Shown piece after piece: positions 23,888 through 31,681 of a stretch of DNA of 35,944 bases. Within the stretch, counting starts at the first letter, position 1. Each line of letters starts with the position of its first letter. A program made the position numbers and the translations under genes. The DNA lies in the NCBI GenBank assembly GCA_902768795.1, contig CACXMS010000019.1, positions 1-35,944 on the forward strand, in the 5' to 3' direction. The stretch comes from an uncultured Eubacteriales bacterium. Its GTDB lineage: Bacteria > Bacillota > Clostridia > Christensenellales > CAG-138. The notes under the pieces are model-generated. The model did no database searches, had not been told where the DNA came from, and saw only the letters and a list, made by a program, of their open reading frames with translations.

Positions 23888-24892
23888 TCAATCCGCTTTG
23901 CTGTAGATCCATCCGACGTGAAATCCGTCCTCGGAACAGTACAGCAGCTCGGATACGGTCACGAACTGGTAGCCGCGCTCCTGCAGCGTCGGCACGATAC
24001 GACGGAACGCTTCGACCGTTTTCTCGGTTTTATCGTGGCAGAGAATGATCGAATTGTGCAGCCCGTGCCCGAGCTCATCCGTTTCGGCGACGCAGCGTTC
24101 ATAGATCCGGTCCGCACTGTAGGTGCTGTACGTATCGTGCGAGCTGCGCGTATGATTGACAATGGCCATTTCATTGTCCCGCAGAATCCCGATCAGCGTG
24201 TTTCGCGTTTCCGAACCCTTGTCCCCGTAACGGATGTACGGCGGACGGAAGAGATGACAACGATATCCGAGCACGCTAAAAAGCGTCCGGTTGACGTCCT
24301 CAATCTGCTGCCGCATCTGCTCGGCGGTCAGCGTTTCGACGTCCGCATGGTCCCATGTGTGGTTGCCGATCTCACAGCCAAGCGCAAGCATTCGCTTGAG
24401 CTGCGGCTCGTGTCCGACGATGTGTCTGCCCATGATGAAGAACGTGACGCGCGCGTTGTACTGCTCACAGATATCCAGAACGGCGTCGGTCAGATCGTCC
24501 TGCGGCCCGTCGTCAAACGTAAACGCCACGCGCTTCTGCGCGGGATCGATCGCCATGCCCGCCACACGCGCCCGGATTTCGGATTCATCGGAAAGCCCGC
24601 CGAATGCGCGAACGTACTGCTCGAGCAAATCGGTGCGAGCCGCGTACCAGTCGTCTGTGATCGGCGGCTTGGCGGTCGCGGTCGGAACGGGCGTCGGCGT
24701 TTCCGTCGGCAAAGCGGTCTCATAAGGCGACGGCGCGGCGGTTGCAACTGCGTTTGTCGGTTCCGGCTTGTGACAGGAAAGCCGAACGATCAGCACGATG
24801 AAAAGAGCGAGCAGCGCAGCAAAAGCTGCGGCGCCTCCGAACAGGAGCAGCATTCGCTTCAGCCGTTTTCTTTTCCTTGCTCGTTTTTTCAT
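23888..24892 (-). CDS. Membrane-anchored polysaccharide deacetylase (NodB domain)
   Basis: A 334-residue protein with a basic N-terminus, a membrane helix (about 14-37) and a Pro/Thr linker (about 43-76), then a NodB carbohydrate esterase domain (about 120-320) facing outside. Metal-site motifs are TFDDGP (125-130, Asp127 and Asp128) and 'GNHTWDH' (His178, His182). RPPY (216-219) and 'ILCHD' (His286) are also present. It probably removes N-acetyl groups from peptidoglycan or another glycan. The usual tryptophan/aspartate motif of NodB enzymes (WxxDxxDW) reads 'VNHTRSSHDTY' here. The start follows GAGGG; a longer frame to 25171 covers yunB and is rejected. Confidence 0.88.
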   Translation of the reverse strand: MKKRARKRKRLKRMLLLFGGAAAFAALLALFIVLIVRLSCHKPEPTNAVATAAPSPYETALPTETPTPVPTATAKPPITDDWYAARTDLLEQYVRAFGGLSDESEIRARVAGMAIDPAQKRVAFTFDDGPQDDLTDAVLDICEQYNARVTFFIMGRHIVGHEPQLKRMLALGCEIGNHTWDHADVETLTAEQMRQQIEDVNRTLFSVLGYRCHLFRPPYIRYGDKGSETRNTLIGILRDNEMAIVNHTRSSHDTYSTYSADRIYERCVAETDELGHGLHNSIILCHDKTEKTVEAFRRIVPTLQERGYQFVTVSELLYCSEDGFHVGWIYSKAD

Positions 24893-24911
24893 AATTCCCT
24901 CAACGGGAAAC

Positions 24912-24940
24912 AGTATATCGGAAAAATTGTCGGATTGCAA
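24912..24940 (-). promoter_or_regulatory. Sigma-A promoter of the deacetylase gene
   Basis: On the minus strand: TTGCAA, a 17-bp spacer and TATACT (plus positions 24935-24940 and 24912-24917), 19 bp before the start. Confidence 0.72.
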
Positions 24941-24983
24941 TCGAATCCGGCATTTTTTGTCGGTCGGAGTCGTAGAATGTGAC

Positions 24984-25631
24984 ATGAAACGAATCCGAAG
25001 AAAACTGATTGCGGCGGCGCTTGCGCTGCTGCTTGCGGCGGGCGGTACATTTCTGTATATAAACCGCTCCCTGCGGCCTGTGCTGGAGGGGCTTTCAAAA
25101 GCGCGCGTCGAATCGATCGCCGCAGCCGCAATGAACGATGCGGTTCTGCAGATCCTGAGCCGCGAAGACAATACGACCGATCTCGTCCGGATCCGGGAAG
25201 CAAACGGCGCGGTCTATTTTCTGCAGGCGAACAGCAGCAAGCTGAATACGCTTGCGGCGGACTGCGCGATCTGCGCGCAGGAGAAGATCGCGTCGCTCGG
25301 AGAGCAGGGCGTTTCGATCCCGATCGGAACGGTTTCGGGCGTTCCGCTGCTTTCGGGGCTCGGTCCGGACCTTGTGTTGAAGTTCACGCCGGCCGGCGCG
25401 GTTCAGTCTGCATTTTCAAGCCGGTTCACAAGCGCAGGCATCAACCAGACGCTGCATCGGATCACGCTGACGTTGCGGGCGACGGTGCGGATTATCCTTC
25501 CGGGCGACGCTTATATCGTAACGGTCGAGACGCAGGCGCCGATCTCCGAAAGTATTCTTGTCGGAAGCGTGCCGTCCACCTATACCGATGTGGATCGGGA
25601 CGATATGCTCGACCTGATTCCCGACGATTAA
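24984..25631 (+). CDS. yunB: Sporulation protein YunB
   Basis: A 215-residue protein with an N-terminal membrane segment (about 7-26) and an outside domain. The family's most conserved region is clear: 'GVSIPIGTVSGVPLLSGLGP' followed by 'FTSAGINQTLHRITL'. YunB is made in the mother cell under sigma-E in B. subtilis and is needed for normal spores; its molecular role is unknown. The start ATG at 24984 lacks a good ribosome site (the only GGAG is about 15 bases upstream), while TAGAAT at 24973-24978 sits so close that transcription could begin at the ATG. That reading is weak. The gene diverges from the deacetylase. Confidence 0.88.
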   Translation: MKRIRRKLIAAALALLLAAGGTFLYINRSLRPVLEGLSKARVESIAAAAMNDAVLQILSREDNTTDLVRIREANGAVYFLQANSSKLNTLAADCAICAQEKIASLGEQGVSIPIGTVSGVPLLSGLGPDLVLKFTPAGAVQSAFSSRFTSAGINQTLHRITLTLRATVRIILPGDAYIVTVETQAPISESILVGSVPSTYTDVDRDDMLDLIPDD

Positions 25632-25653
25632 CAAAATCTTTTCATCGAAACGG

Positions 25654-25682
25654 TTGTACTTTCCGATCCGCTGTGCTATACT
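25654..25682 (+). promoter_or_regulatory. Sigma-A promoter of the PRPP synthetase gene
   Basis: TTGTAC (25654-25659), a 17-bp spacer and TATACT (25677-25682), 46 bp before the start. Confidence 0.75.
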
Positions 25683-25728
25683 CACGGTGTAAGGCGAAAA
25701 GCCGAAAAACAAAACAGGTGAGGTTGTT

Positions 25729-26745
25729 ATGTACGAGGGTTCGGGTAGTATCAAGATCTTTGCCGGCAGAACGGGGCGTCCCTTTGCACAGCGGATGTGC
25801 GACTTTCTGGGGACGGAACTCGGAGACTCGGAGACCATCATGTTCTCCGAAGGCAATATTTTTGTTCGGATCAACGAATGTATTCGCGAAAACGACGTAT
25901 ATCTCGTTCAACCGATCGCTCGCGATCCGAATGCGGAATTTACCGAGCTGCTTTTCTGGATTGATGCATTCAAGCGTTCCAGTGCAAATTCCGTAACTGC
26001 AATCATTCCTTACTTTTCTTACGCAAAGGGCGACAAGAAGGATGAGCCGCGCGTATCCATCCGCGCGCGCGTTTGCGCCGACTGTATCGAAACGGCCGGT
26101 GTGGACCGCGTCCTGTTCATGGATCTGCATGCGGCGCAGATTCAGGGCTTTTTCAAAAAGCCGGTCGATCACTTGTACGCAACGCCGCTTCTGACCGAAT
26201 ATGTGCGGCGGCAGGGACTTGTGAGCGATAAACTTGTCGTCGTCGGACCGGATGCCGGCAGCGCCAAGCGTGCGCACGTATTTGCCAAGCAGCTTCATGC
26301 CGATGTTGCAATCGGGGACAAGACCCGGTTTGATCACAGCGAGCAGGCGAAGATCCTGAACATTATCGGCGACGTGGAAGGCAAGGACTGCCTCGTTGTA
26401 GACGATTTTTCGATCTCCGGCGGCACGATGGTGGACATCGCCAAGGCGCTCAAGGTACATGGCGCACGGCGGATTTTCGGTGCGCTTTCGCACAACGCGA
26501 TGAACGAAAAAGCGCTGAAGCGGATTGAGGAAAGCCCGTTCGAATGGGTCGTCACGACGGATACGGTCGAGTGCCCCGAAGCGGAAAACTTCAGCAAGAT
26601 CCGCATTATTTCGGCGGCGCCGCTGTTTGCGATGGCGGTCAAGACGATTCACGACCGCACTTCGATGGGGCACATGCTCGACACGACGGCGTCCATGCTG
26701 TTCCGCGATCTCCACTTCGAGAAGCAGACCGGAATCAAGCAATAA
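25729..26745 (+). CDS. prs: Ribose-phosphate pyrophosphokinase (PRPP synthetase)
   Basis: A 338-residue enzyme making 5-phosphoribosyl-1-pyrophosphate from ribose 5-phosphate and ATP, feeding purine, pyrimidine, NAD, His and Trp synthesis. Both PRT-fold halves are present. Key segments are 'IIPYFSYAKGDKK' (catalytic flexible loop), 'LFMDLHAAQIQGFF', 'VVGPDAGSAKRA', and the PRPP loop 'VVDDFSISGGT' (223-233). The last differs from the usual DDxxDTAGT and resembles the SGGT form seen in class II enzymes, so regulation by phosphate or ADP may differ. GGTGAGG precedes the start. Monocistronic, with its own promoter and terminator. Confidence 0.9.
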   Translation: MYEGSGSIKIFAGRTGRPFAQRMCDFLGTELGDSETIMFSEGNIFVRINECIRENDVYLVQPIARDPNAEFTELLFWIDAFKRSSANSVTAIIPYFSYAKGDKKDEPRVSIRARVCADCIETAGVDRVLFMDLHAAQIQGFFKKPVDHLYATPLLTEYVRRQGLVSDKLVVVGPDAGSAKRAHVFAKQLHADVAIGDKTRFDHSEQAKILNIIGDVEGKDCLVVDDFSISGGTMVDIAKALKVHGARRIFGALSHNAMNEKALKRIEESPFEWVVTTDTVECPEAENFSKIRIISAAPLFAMAVKTIHDRTSMGHMLDTTASMLFRDLHFEKQTGIKQ

Positions 26746-26764
26746 CGACAAACAGCAATCATCG

Positions 26765-26788
26765 AAGACCCCGCAAGGGGTCTTTTTT
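26765..26788 (+). terminator. Terminator after prs
   Basis: AAGACCCC (26765-26772), GCAA tetraloop, GGGGTCTT (26777-26784), then four more T. Confidence 0.92.
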
Positions 26789-26804
26789 GAACGATTTTTC
26801 GTGC

Positions 26805-26833
26805 TTGACAATGCAGAATCAATATGGTATATT
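26805..26833 (+). promoter_or_regulatory. Upstream promoter of the CarD-like gene
   Basis: TTGACA (26805-26810), a 17-bp spacer and TATATT (26828-26833). It is the first of two tandem promoters. Confidence 0.72.
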
Positions 26834-26846
26834 TATAAATTTTTAT

Positions 26847-26876
26847 TTGACAAGACGCCTCTTATTCCGTTATAAT
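26847..26876 (+). promoter_or_regulatory. Downstream promoter of the CarD-like gene
   Basis: TTGACA (26847-26852), an 18-bp spacer and TATAAT (26871-26876), both hexamers perfect, 28 bp before the start. Confidence 0.82.
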
Positions 26877-26904
26877 AACAACAAAGGGAAGGAGGTGTTT
26901 TCGC

Positions 26905-27378
26905 ATGTTTACAGTCGGCGATCTCGTGTGTTATCCGATGCATGGCGTCGGCAGCGTGGAAGCGATCGAGGAACAGACTGTTCTCGGGGAAACGGCTCAG
27001 TATTACCGACTGCGGTTTCTGAACGGCCGGATGACGGCGATGATCCCCATAACCTCCGCCGATCGCGTGGGACTTCGTGATCTTGCGGACAAAAAAACAT
27101 GCGAAGACGTGATCCGCTTCCTTTCGGAGGACGGTTGCCTTGCGGAAAGCGACAACTGGAATCAGCGGTACCGTGACAATCTCGAACGGCTGCACGTCGG
27201 AAAGGTACAGGACGTGGCGAACGTCGTCAAGTGCCTGGTGAAGCGCGACCGGGAGAAGGGTCTTTCCGCAGGGGAGCGAAAGATGTATCTGACAGCGCGG
27301 CAGGTTCTGCTCGGAGAACTGTCCGTTGCAACCGGCCGCACCGAAGAAGAACTGCTGCCGCTCGTCGGCGGCGCATAG
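26905..27378 (+). CDS. CarD/CdnL-like transcription factor
   Basis: A 157-residue protein with an N-terminal Tudor-like RNA-polymerase-interacting domain (about 1-60: 'FTVGDLVCYPMHGVGSVEAI', 'YYRLRF', 'MIPITSADRVGLR') and a helical C-terminal domain (about 70-155). CarD-type proteins bind the RNA polymerase beta subunit and stabilise open promoter complexes, notably at rRNA promoters. A strong GGAGG precedes the ATG. Two tandem sigma-A promoters drive it. It stands just before rpmH. Confidence 0.88.
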   Translation: MFTVGDLVCYPMHGVGSVEAIEEQTVLGETAQYYRLRFLNGRMTAMIPITSADRVGLRDLADKKTCEDVIRFLSEDGCLAESDNWNQRYRDNLERLHVGKVQDVANVVKCLVKRDREKGLSAGERKMYLTARQVLLGELSVATGRTEEELLPLVGGA

Positions 27379-27404
27379 AAACGGCTCATTTCCGAAAATT
27401 TTTC

Positions 27405-27434
27405 TTGACAAATACATGCGGTTGTCACTATAAT
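27405..27434 (+). promoter_or_regulatory. Sigma-A promoter of the rpmH operon
   Basis: TTGACA (27405-27410), an 18-bp spacer and TATAAT (27429-27434), both perfect, 61 bp before rpmH. Confidence 0.85.
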
Positions 27435-27495
27435 ATGGAATGTTATTGTGTCGGACTGCGGCATAAAGTTCATTTGTTAAGGAGAGTGTTCGGAA

Positions 27496-27630
27496 ATGGT
27501 ACGGACTTATCAACCGAAGAAAAGACAGCGCAGCAAGGTTCACGGCTTTCGCAAGCGTATGGCAACGGCAAACGGCCGTAACGTCCTGAAGCGCAGACGT
27601 GCAAAGGGTCGTAAGAAACTGAGCGCGTAA
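27496..27630 (+). CDS. rpmH: 50S ribosomal protein L34
   Basis: A 44-residue, highly basic protein ([18 protein letters not shown] at the start, GRKKLSA at the end) that matches L34 over its whole length. It binds 23S rRNA in the large subunit. AGGAGAG lies upstream of the ATG at 27496. Followed by rnpA as in nearly all bacteria. Confidence 0.97.
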   Translation: MVRTYQPKKRQRSKVHGFRKRMATANGRNVLKRRRAKGRKKLSA

Positions 27631-27672
27631 ATGTCGTTTTTGACATCGCAGAAACAGGAATAAAAAGCGTCG

Positions 27673-27692
27673 CGGCAAGTCATCGCTTGCCG
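27673..27692 (+). other. Hairpin between rpmH and rnpA
   Basis: CGGCAAG (27673-27679), a 6-nt loop, CTTGCCG (27686-27692). No T-run follows, so it is more likely an RNA processing or stability element, or an attenuator that sets rnpA below rpmH, than a full terminator. Confidence 0.5.
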
Positions 27693-27720
27693 TAATTGCT
27701 GTATATACGGAAACACATCT

Positions 27721-28065
27721 GTGAATCGTTCCTATTCCCTGAAACGGCATAAAGAATTCCGTTACACCTACCGTGTCGGAAGATCGGTCGGTTCGCACCT
27801 GTTTTCGCTGGTTTGGGCGCGAAATCGGACCGATTCCGTCAAGGTCGGTTTTTCGGTTTCCAAAAAAGTCGGAAACAGCGTACAGCGAAACCGCGCGAAA
27901 AGACGGCTTCGCGCCTGCATCACGCCGATGCTGGATTCCATTCGGACAGGGATGAATCTCATTTTTATCGCACGCAGGGAAGTGCTTGACGTGCCGTTTC
28001 CCGAAATGCAGCGTCAGATGGCCGACGTGCTGAAGCGCGCGGGACTGCTGGAGAATACGACATGA
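27721..28065 (+). CDS. rnpA: Ribonuclease P protein component
   Basis: A 114-residue basic protein that assists RNase P RNA in cutting the 5' leader from tRNA precursors. '[24 protein letters not shown]' (about 42-65) carries the family's RNR motif (56-62). The start codon is GTG and its ribosome site is poor, which fits the low need for this protein relative to L34. It overlaps yidD by ATGA. Confidence 0.95.
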   Translation: MNRSYSLKRHKEFRYTYRVGRSVGSHLFSLVWARNRTDSVKVGFSVSKKVGNSVQRNRAKRRLRACITPMLDSIRTGMNLIFIARREVLDVPFPEMQRQMADVLKRAGLLENTT

Positions 28066-28286
28066 AACGGATCCTGATCGCCTTGATCCGCTTTTACAAG
28101 CGGGCGATTTCGCCGCTTTTGCCGAACGCCTGCAAGTATACGCCGACCTGTTCGGAGTACGCGATGGAAGCGATCGAAGTCCACGGCGCGCTCAAAGGCA
28201 GTCTGCTGGCCGCATGGCGGCTTTTGCGCTGCAATCCGTTTTCCCGCGGCGGGTATGATCCCGTCCCGAAGCCGCATCATAAGTAA
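28062..28286 (+). CDS. yidD: Membrane protein insertion efficiency factor YidD
   Basis: A 74-residue protein with the family pattern '[19 protein letters not shown]', '[11 protein letters not shown]', '[24 protein letters not shown]', and three conserved Cys. It is thought to help YidC insert membrane proteins from the cytoplasmic face. It is translationally coupled to rnpA and lies 12 bp before yidC. Confidence 0.95.
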   Translation: MKRILIALIRFYKRAISPLLPNACKYTPTCSEYAMEAIEVHGALKGSLLAAWRLLRCNPFSRGGYDPVPKPHHK

Positions 28287-28298
28287 GGAGTCGCAAGT

Positions 28299-29360
28299 AT
28301 GACAACATCCTTCTTTCTGACCCGTTGGCTGTATCTGGCCATGTCCTGGGTATACGAGCAGATCTCGGGTCTGTTCGGTTCTTCTGCCGCTGCCTCCGGA
28401 CACGGCGGAGTGGTCGTCGTTCTGACGATCTTCATTTTCACGCTCGCCATTCGTCTGGCGACGTCCGTGGGCGATATCTCGTCCCGCAAGTCTTCGATCA
28501 AAATGCAGTCGATCCAGCCGGAACTTGACCGCATCCAGAAGAAGTACAAGGACGATCCGCAGAAGCTCAACATCGAGCAGCGCAAGATCATGAAGGAGAA
28601 CGGCGTCAGCACGCTGGGCGGCTGTCTGCCGATGCTTCTGATGTTCCCGCTTTTGATCATGTTCTTCAACGCGTTCCGCGCATGGGCAAACGAGCAGATG
28701 CTTTCGCTGATGATCGCGCTGGAAAAGGGCGAGGGCCTCGAGATGTTCCAGAGCTTTCGTTTTCTGTGGATCACGAACATCTGGAGACCGGACAATCTGC
28801 GGGCAGGCGGCGCGCTGATGAGCGCGCAGGAGTTCTGGAACAATTTCTCCGCGACGAATCAGATCAAGAACTTCATTTTTTATAACAGCAACAGCGAAAC
28901 GCTGAACCAGCTCCTGTATAAGCTGCATTTCTTCACCGTCCAGTTCGACGATGTCGGCGGCATGGAGTATGTTTATGCAGCGGACGGCGGCGCGGCGTTC
29001 AAAGCGGCGTATGAAGCATTTGTAAAGCCGATCACCGATTCGATCCCGAATTTCTATTCGGTGACGAACGGCTTTGCGATCCTTCCGCTGCTGGCGGGCG
29101 CGACGGGCTTCTTGCAGTCTTTCCTGCAGCAGAAGATGCAGCCCGCTCCGCAGAGCAATTCACAGACGAATTCCTCGATGAAGATTATGATGTATGTCAT
29201 GCCCCTCATTTCGGTGTTCTTCTGCTATCAGTATGACGCAACGTTCGCATTCTACTGGACGTTTTCCAACATCTTTGCGCTGCTTGTCAACGTGATTCTG
29301 AATGCGACCATGTTTAAGAAACCGAAGGACGACAAAGTGGAGGCAAAAGCAAAAGCATGA
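28299..29360 (+). CDS. yidC: Membrane protein insertase YidC
   Basis: A 353-residue insertase of the YidC/Oxa1 family. The first conserved helix carries the hydrophilic-groove arginine ('TLAIRLATS', Arg52). A charged cytoplasmic hairpin follows ('KMQSIQPELDRIQKKYKDDP'), then 'LGGCLPMLLMFPLLIMFFNAF'. Later helices are near 'AILPLLAGATGFLQSF', 'MKIMMYVMPLISVFFCYQYDA' and the C-terminus. There is no lipobox, unlike most Gram-positive YidC. The segment between helices 2 and 3 is long (about 140 residues) with an outside insert, and the C-terminus is Lys/Ala-rich. GTAAGGAG precedes the start. Confidence 0.95.
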   Translation: MTTSFFLTRWLYLAMSWVYEQISGLFGSSAAASGHGGVVVVLTIFIFTLAIRLATSVGDISSRKSSIKMQSIQPELDRIQKKYKDDPQKLNIEQRKIMKENGVSTLGGCLPMLLMFPLLIMFFNAFRAWANEQMLSLMIALEKGEGLEMFQSFRFLWITNIWRPDNLRAGGALMSAQEFWNNFSATNQIKNFIFYNSNSETLNQLLYKLHFFTVQFDDVGGMEYVYAADGGAAFKAAYEAFVKPITDSIPNFYSVTNGFAILPLLAGATGFLQSFLQQKMQPAPQSNSQTNSSMKIMMYVMPLISVFFCYQYDATFAFYWTFSNIFALLVNVILNATMFKKPKDDKVEAKAKA

Positions 29361-30157
29361 GAAGCATGGAGTTTTCCGGCCGGAACGTTGATGAAGCGAT
29401 CTTTCACGGCCTGGAGGAAATGAAACTGACGATCGATCAGGTCACGATCGAAACTGTTCAGAAAGAAAGCAAGGGAATCTTCGGCATCGGCGCCAAAAAC
29501 GCAATCGTGCGCCTGACCGAGCGCGAAGTCCCGGTCACGCCGGTATTCGAGACCGTTCCGAAGCCCGAGCCGCGGCAGAAGAAGAACGATCGGCCGCGCT
29601 CCGACGAGCGGAAGGGCGGCTCAAAGAAAAACGAATCCCGCAAATCGAAGGAACCGCGTGAGAAGGCCGAAGCGCCCGCGATCGAGTATGACGAAGACCT
29701 TGCCGCCACGAACGATGCCGCTCTGTTCCTCGCGGATCTGATGAAAGCGATGAAGATCAACGCGACCGTGCAGGCCGCCGAAACCGAAGACGGACTCCGG
29801 CTGAACATCCTGTCCGACACGGACGGCCTTCTGATCGGCCGCCGCGGGGAGACGCTGGACGCGATCCAGTATCTCGTTTCCCTGTATTGGAACCGCGATC
29901 GCAAGGAGAATGCGTATCGCCGCGTTTCGGTCGATACGGAAGGATACCGTGCGCGCCGCGAGGAAACGCTTCGCAAGCTGGCCCGCCGGACCGCTGTCCG
30001 CGTTGTAAAGACCGGGCGCGCCGTCACGATGGAGCCGATGAACCCGTATGAGCGCCGGATTTTGCATTCCGCGCTGCAGTCGTTCCGCGGCGTTACGACA
30101 TACAGCGAGGGCGAGGAACCGAACCGCGCCGTCATCATCGCGCCCGAGAAAAAATAA
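29357..30157 (+). CDS. jag: RNA-binding protein Jag/KhpB
   Basis: A 266-residue RNA-binding protein. It has a Jag-N domain (about 1-52: 'MEFSGRNVDEAIFHGLEEM', 'GIFGIGAKNAIVRL'), a charged Lys/Arg/Glu linker (about 65-110), a KH domain with 'GLLIGRRGETLDAIQYLV', and a C-terminal R3H domain ('MNPYERRILHSAL'). It binds many small and messenger RNAs, usually with KhpA. It overlaps the yidC stop by ATGA, the standard gene order. Confidence 0.95.
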   Translation: MRSMEFSGRNVDEAIFHGLEEMKLTIDQVTIETVQKESKGIFGIGAKNAIVRLTEREVPVTPVFETVPKPEPRQKKNDRPRSDERKGGSKKNESRKSKEPREKAEAPAIEYDEDLAATNDAALFLADLMKAMKINATVQAAETEDGLRLNILSDTDGLLIGRRGETLDAIQYLVSLYWNRDRKENAYRRVSVDTEGYRARREETLRKLARRTAVRVVKTGRAVTMEPMNPYERRILHSALQSFRGVTTYSEGEEPNRAVIIAPEKK

Positions 30158-30174
30158 ACAAACTCAGGGGACAT

Positions 30175-30229
30175 CAAAGCGCTTCGCTTGATTCTCGCAT
30201 TGCGAGCGCGAAGCGCTTTGTTCTTTTTC
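30175..30229 (+). terminator. Long hairpin with T-run between jag and mnmE
   Basis: A perfect 13-bp stem (30175-30187 with 30208-30220) encloses a second small hairpin (30194-30198 with 30202-30206). A T-rich run (30221-30229) follows. It has all the marks of a terminator but ends only three bases before the mnmE start. Confidence 0.75.
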
Positions 30230-30232
30230 AGT

Positions 30233-31540
30233 ATGCAGAACGGATTCGATACAACCGATACGATCTTCGCGCCGTCGACAGCCATCGGCGGAGCGATTGC
30301 CGTGCTTCGCGTTTCCGGCAGGGAGACGCGGGAACTGATGCGCGCACTGACAGGGCACAAGCTTACGCCGCGCGTGCTGACGTATGCGCCGCTGCGGTAT
30401 GCGGGCGAGCTGCTCGACAACAGCATGGCGGTCTGGTTTCCCGCGCCGAACAGCTATACGGGAGAGGACATGCTGGAACTGCACTGCCACGGCGGGATCC
30501 GGACCGTGCAGCGCGTGTCCGAAGCGCTGCTTGCGCTCGGCGCGCGACCCGCGGAAGGCGGAGAGTTTACCAAACGCGCCTTTTTGAACGGAAAAATGGA
30601 TCTTACGCAGGCCGAGGCGGTCATGGACCTGATCAACGCACAGGCGGATTCGTCGCTGCGGGCGGCGCTGCACCAGCTGAACGGCGGAATCGGAAAACTG
30701 CTGCAGACGGTTGAAAGCGATCTGACGGATGCTCGTTCCGCGGTCGAAGCCGCGATCGACTATCCGGAGGAAATCGAAAAGGACGTTTTCGCGGCGCTGC
30801 CGGGACGGATCGCCTCCGCCGTTTCGGAGATCGACGCGCTGCTGGAGCGCTCGCAAAACGGCCGCTTTTTGCGCGAGGGCGTGCGCGCCGTGATTCTCGG
30901 ACGTCCGAATGTCGGCAAAAGCTCGCTTTTTAACGCGCTGCTCGGCGAGGAACGCGCGATTGTCACATCGGTGGCGGGAACGACGCGCGACGTGCTGGAC
31001 GAGCGGGTTGCCTGGAACGGCGTTTCCGTGCGGCTGATGGATACCGCGGGGCTGCGGGAAGCCGCGGATGAGGCCGAGCGCATCGGCGTCGACCGCGCAA
31101 GGCAGGCGCTGCAGTATGCGGATCTGGCGATCGTTGTGCTGGACGGTTCGACGCCGCAGACGGAGGAGGACGCTGCGCTGCTGCGGGAAACGCAGGGGAT
31201 GCGCCGCATCGTGCTTTCGAACAAGTCCGATCTCGGTACGACGGACGCGGATCTTGCGATCAGCTGCAAAACGGGCGACGGCATCGAAGCGCTCAAATCG
31301 CGGATCACGTCGATCGTCGGAAGCGGCGAACTCGATACGACCTGCATCACAAACCTTCGGCATATCCGCGCGCTGGAACGGACGAAGGAAGCGCTGCTGC
31401 ATGCGGCAAAGCAGACGGAGCCGGACTGCATCGCGACCGACCTTAGGGAGGCCGCGCATCATCTCGGCACGATCACCGGCACGGACGTCGATGAAAAGCT
31501 GCTCGATCGCATCTTTGAAAACTTCTGCGTCGGAAAATAA
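30233..31540 (+). CDS. mnmE: tRNA uridine-5-carboxymethylaminomethyl modification GTPase MnmE
   Basis: A 435-residue GTPase that with MnmG modifies the wobble uridine of certain tRNAs. The N-terminal folate-binding domain begins 'TIFAPSTAIGGAIAVLRVSG' and has 'SYTGEDMLELHCHGG'. The G domain has P-loop 'GRPNVGKSS' (223-231), 'AGTTRD', 'DTAGLR' and NKSD. The C-terminus is the catalytic CxGK motif (FCVGK). ATG 30233 fits the family start, yet no Shine-Dalgarno lies within range and a hairpin abuts it. An AGGGGA sits at about 30166-30171, on the far side of the hairpin. mnmG and rsmG do not follow. Confidence 0.94.
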   Translation: MQNGFDTTDTIFAPSTAIGGAIAVLRVSGRETRELMRALTGHKLTPRVLTYAPLRYAGELLDNSMAVWFPAPNSYTGEDMLELHCHGGIRTVQRVSEALLALGARPAEGGEFTKRAFLNGKMDLTQAEAVMDLINAQADSSLRAALHQLNGGIGKLLQTVESDLTDARSAVEAAIDYPEEIEKDVFAALPGRIASAVSEIDALLERSQNGRFLREGVRAVILGRPNVGKSSLFNALLGEERAIVTSVAGTTRDVLDERVAWNGVSVRLMDTAGLREAADEAERIGVDRARQALQYADLAIVVLDGSTPQTEEDAALLRETQGMRRIVLSNKSDLGTTDADLAISCKTGDGIEALKSRITSIVGSGELDTTCITNLRHIRALERTKEALLHAAKQTEPDCIATDLREAAHHLGTITGTDVDEKLLDRIFENFCVGK

Positions 31541-31564
31541 GAACGCAAACCCGGACAAATCGCG

Positions 31565-31592
31565 AGGAGAGAGGAAAAGCGCTCTCCTTTTT
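31565..31592 (+). terminator. Terminator after mnmE
   Basis: AGGAGAG (31565-31571), a 10-nt loop and CTCTCCT (31582-31588), followed by T residues. Confidence 0.75.
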
Positions 31593-31681
31593 ATGTTTAC
31601 AGTTTTACCGACTTTCTGACGAAACTATTTTACATCCGTCTGTTAAACTGATATTGGAATAATCAGTGAGGTGTAACCGCC

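Noticed and set aside
30164..31558. Minus-strand open frame of about 464 codons opposite mnmE
   Set aside because: MnmE is complete on the plus strand; this frame is Arg-rich noise.
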